From Ixodes scapularis (lineage: Eukaryota; Arthropoda; Arachnida; Ixodida; Ixodidae), in the NCBI RefSeq assembly GCF_016920785.2, contig NW_024609846.1, positions 82,531,816 through 82,595,815 of the forward strand: a DNA stretch of 64,000 bases, read 5' to 3'. Numbering within the stretch: the first letter of the stretch is position 1; every line of letters starts with the position of its first letter. The notes beneath the pieces are model-generated. The model did not search any database and was not told the origin of the DNA. It worked only from the letters and a program-made list of their open reading frames with translations. Position numbers and translations under genes: made by a program. Below are positions 11,301-23,300 of the stretch, piece by piece.

Positions 11301-14300
11301 CTCAGGTTCTTTTTTTTTTTGTGCGTGTGTGTGTGTGTGTGTGTTTAGCTTGTGTTTTGCCAGCCAATCTGGCAAACACCTGCGGCTAAACTTTTTTTTT
11401 TTTTTCCCCGTATGCTGGACAGTTACATTTTGTGTAGAATTTTGGGAACCAGTTGGCGACGGAGCGGAGTGGCATGGTTTCGATCGAACAGCCATCTCCT
11501 CTTACGCGACAATTTCGCATTGCACTGCAGTGGTCACGTGTATTAACAGTTAGGGACTGCTTCCATTTATTATGTAACTAGTCAACCTAATGGTGTGATA
11601 TTTACTACTAAGCTGGTCATTTTCAAATAAATTTTAATATGTGCATTTTGGTTCTTATTTACCTATAGTGGGTACATATGTATGTACCATTTAACTGAAG
11701 CATTTCAAAATGTGTCATGTCATGACACATTTTGGTAGTCTAAATTGACTATAATTTGTTTATTGCGGCGAGCAAAGTGTTCTAGTTTGTCCAGCACTTT
11801 AAAGAAATATTTTTATTTTTCTAAGAATATCTGCTTCAGACGCCACTTTTGCTGCTCCGAAACACTGTTTTAGCTGCTCCGAAAGCCACTTTTGCTGTTC
11901 CAAAACATTGTTTTGGCTGCTTCAAAGTCTACTTTTGCTGCACCAAAGCACTGCTTTGGCTGCTTTGAAAGGTGCTCCAAAATGGCTTAGGCCAATCACA
12001 TCACTGCACAGGGGATGCTGGAGAAAAGCAACGCTGGGAATATTCTCGGAAATTCTATTCATTCATGGAAACTTTGATTTGTTCACGAAAACATTTATTG
12101 GAATGGGATGAGTACTCTACCATTTCTGATGGCAAGTCGTCCCACCTCTGTGATGACTTGGAAAGTTTGTCTAAAATTGTCAGTTTGCACAAAAATTAAA
12201 GGGAGCATGCACTTCACCTTCAAATGTTGTTTGTTGTTCTCCGCCTTCTTCCATTTTTTCAACGATACTATAGAGTGAGGAACTACTGAATGGACAGATC
12301 ACATGGTTGGGGATTACTAGTTAAAGCAACAAACAACATCTTTAGGGCCAAGTGAATGTTTCCTTTAATTTCTGTAGAAGTTGAAGATACTTTGTCTTTT
12401 ATAAAGAAAAAATTGAAATATGCAAAATTTTAGTAGATGCCACCCTGTGTTTGTTACTGTTTTGGGGTAACTTAGTGCAGTTACAGTTACATCTCTAAAG
12501 TTATGCTAAGGAATACCCAAATTCACATTGTTTTACAGTCGCCGACCGATATTTCGGACTCGACGGGGATCGCGCAAACGTCCGAATAATCGCGCAGTCC
12601 GAAAAAGTGAAATCTGCCAAAAAAATGCCTTTATTGGCACTTTACATACCAAGTGGCTCGAGAAACCGGTCGATGGTTTGCTGGACGGTGTTTCGCCTTT
12701 GGGCGATCAGATGGTTTTGCATTTCAGCAAGAGTCATTCTGTCACTGAATACAAACGAAAGTACCATAAGCGCTTGGGTGAGTTCCGCGTTGGACGGCCG
12801 TATAATGCCCGGCGCGTCGTCCTCGGAGTCAGATTCGCTGTCTGGCTCGAGGATCTGGCGAACGATCTCTTCGTCCGTCAAGTCAGCACACACGTCGAGT
12901 GCACTGTCCATGTCCGTGAACTTGTCTATGTCACGGCAGGGGGAACTGCATGACTGCCATCGCGCAGATCGGCAATCAAGTTCTTTGTGCTGATAAACTG
13001 TGCATCCGGCACGGGGGCCTTCGGTTTCGACGGCCGACTCGCTATCAAGAGTGAATCCCGCGTGGCAAAAACAGTTGCGAAGGGTGTCGGGCGTTACCGC
13101 CTTCCATGCATCTGACAGCATACCGATAGCTGACAGTAAATTCACCGAGTATGTCTTGCCACTGTCCAGGCACAACACCATACGTCCGAGCAGGCGTGCC
13201 CTGTAGTGGACCTTCAGATTTCGGATTATACCTTGGTCCATCGGCTGAAGGATGCTCATTGTGTTTGCTGGTAGAAACTCCAACTGAATGGACTTCAGGT
13301 TGGAGATGTGCCCGTGCAGAGCGCAGTTGTCTACAAAGAGAAAAACTTTGCGCTTTTGCAATTCAAACTTGCGGTCCAGCTTGCGTACGTAGCCTTCAAA
13401 GAGCTGTTGGGTGACCCAAGCTTTCTTGTTCGCTTCATACAAAACTGGCAAAGATCCCCTTGAAGCACCTCGGGTTTTTAGATTTGGCAATCACCAGAAT
13501 CGGAAGCTTCTCGGTGCCCGACATGTTGCTGCCCACCATAACAGTCACTCGCGCCTTGCTACGTTTTCCGCCGTGGCAAGGATCACCAGACGGGGCAAGC
13601 TCTTCTCAGGGAACATCTTGTAGAACAACCCAGTTTCGTCACAGTTAAATGTGTCGTCCGGCGAATACTGGTGCAGCAATGCGTGCAGTCTTTCAGCGCG
13701 GTAGTTTGTGACGATTGTACTTTTAATGGCACCACTTTTGCCGCACATTTTTTTAAATGCAAGGTCGTATCTCTTCTTGAAATTCCGGAGCCAGCCATCA
13801 CTAGGGATGTCGCGAACCACCCTAGGTTCGATTTCGAAAGGTTTCGATATTTGCGAAGCGAACTGAGGTTCGATTTCGAAAAATTTCGATATTTTCGTAC
13901 CGACCGAGGTTCGATTTCGAAAAATTCGCAACTTTTGTCCACATTGGAGTTTCGAATTCGAAAATTTCGAAGCTTTCACGGTTTCTAAAATTTCGAATTC
14001 GAATATTTCGAATATTTTTTTACTACAGGTTCGATAAATTCGAAGATTTCGAAATTCTTTGTAAAAAAAATTCGAAAACTTCGAACGCTTCGAATTTTTA
14101 TAGACATGAAGTTCGAACAATTCGAAGATTTCGAATTTCTTTTGGCATAAAGTTCGAAAAGTCGAAAGTTTCGATTCTCTTTTAACGCTAAATTCAAAAA
14201 AAAAAAAAAAAAAAATTTGAAGATTTTGAATTTTTTTTAATCCAAGTTTTCAAAGTTTGAAGTCCGATTTTAAAGTTTTTCTACAGTTTAAGTTTCAAAT

Positions 14301-17300
14301 AACGTTTTCACGACTCACTTGTTTTCACGAAATCAAGTTTCGAAAAGTTAGGGTGTGATATCTAGATTCTGCGAAGTTGGTAAGGCAATTAAATGAGACG
14401 TCGAGTGTCCCGGACGTGCTAGAATATTTGCCAGTGCAGAATTGTGACCGCCAGCCCCCCGGGGGGGGGGGGTTTATCACGCAGTAGTGATTGCACGAAC
14501 ACACTGTTTTACGAGACTCATCCAGTTCGAAACGGCCAGGGGCGAGCAGGAGGTTGAGGCTCAGAGAAACCTTGAAGCGACCTGGCAAACTAGCTCGCCA
14601 CCCCTTGCACGCTGGTAGTAATCCGATCCGGTGAAGTTTATAATTGTACTGGAGGTTTATTTTCTGGGACGGAGGAATCGCCTCGCAAAAAGCACAAAAG
14701 CCGACACAACTCGAGGTCGAGGAGCGTTCTACCATACAAGTGGCGTCGGAAGAGGAAAAACGGGGGGAAAGAGGGTAGCGGGGGGGGGGGGGGGCTTCAG
14801 CCTTCTTCTCCCCCTTGCAGGTATTTCGGACTGTTAAAGAAAACAATACGGGGAAAGAGGGCGTGGTCGAGCTTATTTTAATCTGAAATTATTTATGCAT
14901 ATGTATAGCTACTGTCGCTCTTCACTGCATAAAAGGTTGCGTAGATGGTCATGGTTAGAAACTCGTTGTCAGAAGGCACTGCTCGTCACATGCTTAGTGG
15001 TTCGGAAGTTCAAAGCTGTCTTTTCGACCTAAACACCTGTGCCGATAGTAACAAAAAAAAAAAAAAAAAAAAAGAATGCAGGAATAAAAAGCAGGAGGAA
15101 AAAAAAACTATCAAGAATTCGTCGGAAGTGTTCTATTCTTGCATATTCAGAGGTTCAAAACTTCGAAACAAGTTTCTTTTACCAAAATGTGTACAGGCTA
15201 AAAGAAACACGTCCCAGGAACGTGAAGCGAAAAAAAAAAAAAAAGTTTTCTTTTAATGACGTGCTGAACTTGAACACTACTAGAAATCTTCTGCCATGAG
15301 TTAATTTATTCCTTAACGTGAAAAAACAATAAATATATTATTTTGTATTCTGCAGATGGCAATGATATGTACTGTCTGTGGTGTTAATTTAAATGCGATA
15401 CCTCAAACAACTTACACGAAAATAAATATCAAGTTTAGGTCATAATTGCATGCAGATACATGTTTGGACATTTCTTCGAAACTCACGTTGAATAACAATA
15501 ATCACATCTTAAGACGGCACTTACCTACGCTATACATAGATCATTCTTAAAAAAAAGTATAACATATCTACCATAAATAGCTCCGGCCGCAGCGTGCTTC
15601 AAATCTGGCACAAACGATAATCGTCAAAAACCCGTCGTCCGTCCTCGCCCCTTCGGGGATTTATTTCTTTAAACCTAAGCATGCCAGAACATTGAAATAA
15701 ATGACATTGTCTTTCGTAAGGAACGCAGCACCGCGTGTAAAAGTTCTAGAAAAAAAAAATTACGAATGTACCCCACTACTTGAAATCAAATGAAACCGTC
15801 CGCCGGTCTTTCGAAGTTCGACGAACGTCGAACTTTTACCCTATAAGTTCGAAGTTCGTCGAACTTCTGACTTTTCAGAATTCGAAAGTTCGAAACTTTT
15901 CGAATTTTCTTGATAAATAAGGTCGAAAGTTCGAAATATATCGAATTTTTTGGTCAGTCAAGTTCGGAAGTTCGACAAGCATCGAACCTTGCAGCGCAAT
16001 AAGTTCGAAAGCTCGAAAAAGATCGAATTTTTTAGCGTAATAAGTTCGACGGTTCGAAAAGCGTCGAACTTCTTAGCTTAACAAGTTCGAAAATTCGACC
16101 TCCGTCGAATTTTACGATATAGACAATTCGAAAAATCGAAATCTTTCGAACCTTTCGAACCGCTTGATTCGATCATCGAAACTTCAATTCGAAAAAAGTT
16201 CGCGGCATCCCTAGCCATCACTGAATTTGAAATTCGTGATCTTCATTTGAAGCGCAAGGGTCTCTGCTTCTCGCTTCAAAAGGTCACCGGACACCGGAAC
16301 CCGCTTGGCTACTGTGACGTTTAGCTATGTGTGAAGGGCCTCCTCGAGCTTCGGGTGGCTGCCCTTGCTGACATTCTTCTGTCGAGATTTGGTCGACTTT
16401 TCTGCGGCCTTCTTTATCTTCGTCTTGTTTCGGATGTAATCGGAGACTGTTTGCTTAGAAATCTTGAATTCCTTTGCGACTTCCGCTTGGCTGCGGCCAG
16501 ATTCCACTTCCCTGAAGATGGCAGCTTTCTTTTCAATTGTCACTGTGGAGTATCTCCCGCGTTTCGTTGGAGTCTTCGTCGGCGCCGTTGACGCAGTTGA
16601 AGATGCAGTTGGCGCCACTTGACACCGCTTGGGGGGAAACGGCAGAAGGCACGCGCACTTACAACGGCGGCGGATAACGTCGTCGCTCCCGGACGTTGGC
16701 GAACACGACACCACGACCCGACGACCCGACCGTGACTGCGACCGACTTCAACGCGCAGCATGAAACAAAATTGCGAAACGAAAGAGCACGGGCGGTGTGG
16801 GCGGCGCGGGCACGAAAAATACGACTGTAGCCTCAATCCAGTTTGTTTCGGTGTCGCATTGAATGCGAAGAACGCGGTGTTGAGGCTACATACAAAATAA
16901 AGATGGCGGCGCTTCGGTTCACAGTGAGAGTGGCTACAAAGGGAAGTGTAAAGTGCAAGTGGTGGCGGTTTGGCGGCCGCAAATCAGTCCGGAAAATCGA
17001 AGGACGAGTTGTCGGTTGTCCGGAACTTCAGTCACTGTTATACATTAACTCTATGGGGCGAGTGGCGGTTCCGTGAAAATGGTCAGAATAATCGGGCATG
17101 TCCGAAATTTCAGCGTCCGAAAAATAGGTCGGCGACTGTAGTCTCATCGTTGCGTTATGTGTTGTCGCTACCTCAATCTGTACTCTGAGCAAAAGGCTTA
17201 TTCAGAAAGAAACTATGCCAACATGTTCCTTACACTGAAAACTGAACTGGTAGGTCAGCATATGTTGACATACCTGGATGCCGTGAGATAATATGGGAGG

Positions 17301-20300
17301 TACCATATTTTTTTAACTATAGTCCGCACACCGTGCATAGTTTGCACTTAGTGCCCAGTCCAAACGTAAAAATGATCATACACAGGATGCCTTGACAAAT
17401 GCCTGCTGTATCATAGCTCACAAAAAAGCTTGTATCTTACATAAATCAACATTACTATACTCCATTATTCATAAAATCCTTTACGTCTTGTCGCAGTGAA
17501 TGGTCTAGAAAAAAACTGTGGCTCCAATCCACGCTGTGAAGGTTGTTGGACAGCGAAGCTGTAAATGACACCCACAGCGATTACCAATTGCAACGTCACT
17601 TGAAAATTCAGACACGTGGCTGTACAAAGAGTGAAACCAGAGACAAGTGAAATGTACTTAACCACACCCTTTATTACTTCACAGCGACATTCATGACTAC
17701 TTTATGGTCAGTGTTATACACACTGAGATTTTCAGTTCTCCCTGTAGAGTTATTCTTTGCTAAGCCGGTCTCCCTTTTGTATATGAAAGCGTGGTGACGT
17801 CACTACGTGATTTCTCTGCTGTTGGGTACTTTTCTACTCTGAGTAGTTTACGCAACCGTAATCTTTACCGGGAAACACGCGCGGAGAGAAGTAACGTGCT
17901 TCGCATTGTTCGCAGGCGTCGTTATCATCCATCATGCGGTTTGCACTTCATACAAGTGCTTCGAATGATGTCAACCCGTTTCGAAGCAGCTGCAAACCTA
18001 ATATTTACCGGAACGCAAGGGAGGGTGTTCCTATTGTTCACATGCGCATTATCATCCATCATGTGGTTTTGATGCTTGTTTTGTGGTTTTCTTTATTGCA
18101 ATGGATACTGAGCTGTATGCTGCATGCCTGATTTCAAAGGAGATATGCTGTATTGCCTTCAATTGTTCGCCAGGAGTTTTTTTTGCTTACAACGCCAGCG
18201 ACGTGAAAAAATCATTGGCTGGTAGAGGTATACAGCTTTGCCGTAAAAAGAACAAATCCTTGTATAGTCTGCACCGGGTGAAATTTCAACTTATATATAT
18301 GTATACCGTATTTACTCAAATAATAGCTACACTGTTTATGAAAACAAACCTGAGGGTTCGCTTTTCCGCGGAGCACGCGGATTGCCAATCACCGCGATCG
18401 AAAGTATGATTCCAGCGGTTTACAGGACAGAGATAACGTCTTCGCGCGAAGATACCATCTGTGAAGATTGCATTTTTATGGAGACTCGTGTTCTCGATCT
18501 AGTTATTCGCTATGTTATTTATGTGCAACACGATAATTGGCTGTATGTGTGCTCTGTGGTAAAGTAGACGCAAGGGCCTTGTTCATAAAAAGTGCAGCTA
18601 TTACTCGAGTGAATACAATAGTCTGCGGGCTATAGTCTGCAAAATACGGTAATCGGAGGATCATTTAGTTGCTTTTCGAGTCGACTGTAAATGTATTCGA
18701 ATGTATCGATTAAAGTGTAACTGTAGTTTTAGTTTGTTTTGTAACTGCATTTTCACACGAGCTTCATGAATTTTCAGTTAATCAATTTTCAGTTAATTAC
18801 ATTTTAAGAGTAACTTTTGCAGCTTCACATCTTTTTAATGTTGTCTTATGGTACACATTGTCCATCCTTGTTTACAGTAACTGTTGGAACAAAAGCAGTG
18901 GGGCATGTTTTTCGAACGCCCGGTTTCCAGCTCGTGTTCCACGCCTTCCACCGTGCTTTGGCCGCGCGCGTGCACTAGAGACGTCGAAAAGTCGTCAAAG
19001 GTAGGAAGCTCGCGCAGGAGGTGGGGCGAGCAAAGCTACTTCCTGCTGTTCTCAAGTTGTCATCGACTGTGCAGAGTGCAAGTTCGTCTGCTTCTTGTGC
19101 AGGGGTTGCACTGATGTCAGAACGCCAAGCTCCGATCAGCTTTAATGGAGGCATAGTGGGTATACTTCAATGCCCGCTGCCTTGAGGTCTACCCACTATC
19201 CTTCCAATCAAGGCCAATCAGTGCTCCGCGTTCTGACGACACCACAACCCTTGCTCAAGGAGCAGACGAACTTGCACTCCACATAGTCCCGACTTCTAAT
19301 CACATTTTTGCCACACCGTTTTCTACGTCGGAACTTTGTGCAAAGCCATCTCGTTCCAAACCAGGTCTTCTTCCCACCTACTGGTTGCTGCTTCGAACAT
19401 TTTCTGTGCGTCTCCACTTCCAAGTTGCCACGCTTCGTACGAGCCGTGCGCTTCTTACATGCAGGCGCCTTGGCGACGGAGTGAAGCTGCCCCCTCACCC
19501 CAACGTGGTGCAGATGCCCGTGGCCTTCGTAGACAAGATGCGCGCTTTGCCCCGGGCGACCGACCTCTGTCCCAGTGCCCTCCCGCCGAGCTTGCACCCG
19601 TACGGTTGCGGCCGCAATGCCACCCTCTACCTGGTGATGCGCAGGTAGGGCAGGAGTTTCCGCAACCTTTGTCGATGCACAAAAGGCAGGACGTGGTGGA
19701 CAGGTGCAAAGATATTTGCACCTTCTCTTTTACCCACCTCGAAAAGCCACCCTCGAGGCTCTGAGTCAAAGGGCTGGCTTGGGGTTTTGAGTCCCGACTG
19801 AGGTGCCCGCAGTTTGATGGGTGTACTTTAACATTCTCTTTACGGTACCTGATTTGCCTCAAAATTGACCCAAACACACCAACAAACATTGTTGAACTAG
19901 AACCCAAATATTAGGCCAAAATAAAGTTTTTCCCCCAAAGTTATTGATTTTACTATTTTATTCCTCAACATGTGTATTTTTCTTCGAACAAAAATTTTTT
20001 TTTTTTGCAACAATGAAAATGTGACGCCAGCGTAGTGATGGAAGTGCTGTGCCATTTGCTTGAAATTGTGCCATGAATGAAAGGCTCCTAAAGGGCAACT
20101 CGGCTTCATTTTTGATATTTAGAAAGCTATGCAGCCCTCTTCAGAATCATATAGGAAGACCCCATGTCAAATATTACGGTATAATTCCGTCTATATATTA
20201 ATTAAACTGGCCAGCAAACTTTCAAATGAGCCAAGTTGCCAAATTCTGCCAACTCTATTGTGCAGCGTGAGGCGCAATCGTCAGCGCAGTCAATGCGACG

Positions 20301-23300
20301 GAGTTGGAGCGGCCAACGTTGAACCACTACGTCAGAGGCATGACTACGTCATTCTCACCATTTGTTTGTTTTTACTTCTCTGAGCGAAATTGAACGATGA
20401 CGTCATGAGTTTCTCCTCCCACTGTTGGCTCAACGGCATCCACGTGATGACCGTAACGCGGATGCGCTAGTTTGCGCTGCCCTGCACGCTTATCGGTCTG
20501 TTTCTCTGCTCCCCCTTTCCTCTTTCGTCTTCTTCCCTTCCCCTCTCCCCCGGGCCCGGGCCATCACCGCCCACGCCATGCGAAGCGACCTGCCCGCGTC
20601 GCATGTCCTGTACCTCGCCCCCACGAACGTCACAAGACCACGTGGTTCGACGTGACGTGTCCATGACTCTGACGACTAGAGACCAATGTTGCCTGACACA
20701 ACCGAAGTTTCGGTTTCGGTATCAGCTGATGTTTAAATTAAGATTACACAAATAATATTCCACATTTCGCGAATCCGAAGACGTAGAGCTGTTTAGTAGT
20801 GCTTTGTGAAATGGAATCCCATGTAAGCCTAAATTTTTCGGAATGGAGTGGAGTCTCCCTTTAAAAGGCTACTGAAAAGAAATATATATATATTTTTTAA
20901 ACAGTCTGGTTGGGACACTCGTTTCAAAAAACAAATTTTACGCAAAGAAAACCTTTTTTGCATAAAGCATTGTAGTGAATAAAGTTATCACTCATGGAGC
21001 AGGTACAAGTCTGGGGCTAGATAAGAGATGGAACAATCGCGCGGGGGCCTTACCGCAACTGCTAGCCTTGCGCCTGCTCCACGAGTGGTAACTTTAGTGC
21101 ACTACTACGCTTCTCAAGCACTCAATGTCCTTCTGAAATTACTGATTTAGTGATTCTCGATGACACTCAGCAAGTTTCTAATTGGAGCCATATGTCTATT
21201 TTCATTAATTAAAAAGTTAGTGAATTTGAATTTATTAGCCTACTGATCGTTACGATTAGCCCCCTGTACTATGTCCCTCTGGCCGTATAACTCACCTGCA
21301 CAAACCGCATAAGTGTAACTTTCACAGCGTTTTTTTAAACAAATCTGTTAAGTTAAAAAAAAAAGATTATTTGAGTACATATGCTAGCCAAAGTAGTTTG
21401 CGTGCAGTGATCAATTGAAAGAGCAGCAAACTTTTGCTCAACCCTGGTTCGAACGCCACTAAAGTGCAGTGTCACTTTTGATTTTAATAATATTTGTTGG
21501 TGGTTGTTTTCGCAGCTTATGAAATTACAACCTTGGGGGTACGTACGTATCTTTATTGATAAACGTTTTAGCGGTATGCTGATATTTGCCAGCATTTTAC
21601 AGGAATGATATTTACCGACACCTAGTGTAAAAGAGGGAGGGAGAGGCTTTATTTCAACTGAAGTTTTGTGCAATGCTTCATTTTTCAAACATTTCTTTTT
21701 TTTAGGTAGCCCTTGTAAATGAGACTTACTCTTTGGCCTAAAAACCTTTTAAAAAGGTTCAGCATTTCTTTTTGTCCTATTTATTCCTATTACAAAAGAT
21801 AATAAGTATTATGCCTCAGTATCAAAGAAAGACCCTCAATCATTATCAGATGGGAACTCGTTTAGCGATGCAGTCACATTTTTATTTTAAAGTAGCATGC
21901 TAACAGAGGTTGACGTCCTTTCCAAAAGCTCAGTGGCTGTTCCAAATCAATATTTTGCCTGCTACAATTCTGCTTCCATCTGTGCCGGCGGCGTGCATAG
22001 GTTTACTCTTTAGGTACTAGAAGTTTTTCTCAACCGATTACAAGAAGTTTGATGGCGTCAAGTGAACGCTTTGGAAGTTTGCTCTAGCACCCCCGTAGCA
22101 GCATGAAACAAATGCGCGGCATACTCTGTTTTATAGAATGGCCGCTCGACTTGCAGACCTGCCTGCCAGTGACGTGACGGGTCTGAAAAGCGGGTGTATA
22201 TTCGAATGTTGGGTTTTAGCGTCGCATTCATGTGCCGATTTTGCAATATCTGTTCCGGATTTTGCAATACTATATAGCCTGCTGGAAAGAGTAAAGGCCA
22301 GGGACTCAGAAAACCTCATTAGTAGGGGTAGCTAAAAAAGTCACCGGCGCTGACTTTTTGCGCGGGAGACAGCGTGGCAGAAGTTAGCATAAGCATGCTG
22401 TGCTTTGGCATTCAATGTTGATGCGTTGTCGAAGGAAGGAGGCTCGCGCTGGAGGTGGGGCAATTGAAGCTCCTCCCTCGCGTCCTCCCTTTGTCCTTGA
22501 CTATGGGCACATGTACAAGGCTCGCTGGAGTTCCCCTCTTGCGGGGCCTTCCTTCCTGCCGTCCCTGACGGCTGTTGCCCCGTGTACGCGTCCAGGTATG
22601 AGTGCAGCCTGGAGCAGTACCTGCGCCGGGAGGAGCCCCTGAGCAGCCACGTGCGCCTGAGCCTGCTGTGCCAGCTTCTGGAGGGCGTGGCGCACCTGTG
22701 CCAGCACGGGGTGGCCCACCGGGACCTCAAGGCCAACAACCTGCTCCTGGACCTGTCCGAGGGCCCCGAGAGCCCCCGGCTGGCCATTGCGGACTTTGGC
22801 TGCTGCCTGGCACAGGGGCCCCCGTACCACCTGTGTCTGCCCTTCCCCACCGCCGAGGTGTGCAGGGGTGGCAACGCCTTGCTCATGGCACCCGAGGTGA
22901 GAGGGCGTCTCTTTGACCTCTCCCTCCTCCAGGTTTTGAGGATCTTTGAATGACAGCCAAGGAAGCCATTTCTTCCTATATTCCATTTTGTGCCTAGCGT
23001 ACGACGCCACAAAAGCTTCCGGTGCGAGTGCGCGGCTTCGCCTTGTTTCTCGTTTGCACGAGGTCACTTGCAAATCGTGTTATATGGAGACAGGCTCGCG
23101 CCATCAGCTTTGATGGCGTTGAAGACCGAGTATGGAAACACATACTATACTTTTTTTAACCTTAAGATCGACCACGGCCGACACGAAGTCATCCTAGTTT
23201 ATTTGCAGCACCCCTTAGCCAAAGTGATAATAAAACTGTTTCAGGTCCTTCTAACCGACAGTTGGTTGCTACGTCAGCAACTTATTGTTTCATTTTGCTA

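Larger units (their letters stand above)
10402..12535 (+). other. PINK1 intron 3, first part
   Basis: No coding exon seen. It contains a GT dinucleotide run near 11325-11343, a perfect palindrome at 11706-11734 and a short tandem repeat at 11841-11974. Confidence 0.45.
13802..16213. mobile_element. 2.4-kb non-autonomous hAT element inside the Tigger gene
   Basis: The ends TAGGGATGTCGCGAAC and GTTCGCGGCATCCCTA are inverted repeats with one mismatch. An exact 8-bp duplication, GCCATCAC, flanks it at 13794-13801 and 16214-16221. Removing the element and one duplication restores the Tigger reading frame across the site, which proves the insertion. No transposase is recognisable inside. Both ends carry arrays of TTCGAA-type motifs. 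Confidence 0.92.
12642..16714 (-). pseudogene. Tigger/pogo DDE transposase, disrupted
   Basis: Reading the - strand: a CENP-B-type helix-turn-helix (16330-16560, KKAAIFREVESGRSQAEVAK), a second HTH region interrupted at SDG|WLRNFKK by the hAT insertion, then the catalytic core. The core shows CDETGLFYKMFP (first Asp, about 13630), FLFVDNCALHGH (second Asp, about 13340) and MSILQPMDQGIIRN (third Asp, about 13250). Inactivating changes seen: a TAG stop at 16325-16327, the 2.4-kb insertion at 13802-16213, and at least two frameshifts between about 13455 and 13600. Only the segment 12642-13490 is still a long open frame. Confidence 0.9.
12536..17138 (-). mobile_element. Tigger/pogo DNA transposon, split by a hAT element
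   Basis: The left end CAGTCGCCGACCGATATTTC and the right end, which reads CAGTCGCCGACCTATTTTTC on the other strand, are inverted repeats. TA flanks both ends (12534-12535 and 17139-17140), as expected for the Tc1/mariner-pogo group. Subtracting the nested 2412-bp element and its duplication leaves about 2.2 kb, a normal Tigger length. The - strand encodes a decayed CENP-B-like transposase. Confidence 0.9.

Noticed and set aside
22341..23073. Long - strand open frames of 190-223 codons over PINK1 exon 5
   Set aside because: They are the antisense of a GC-rich, conserved kinase exon and show no domain of their own.
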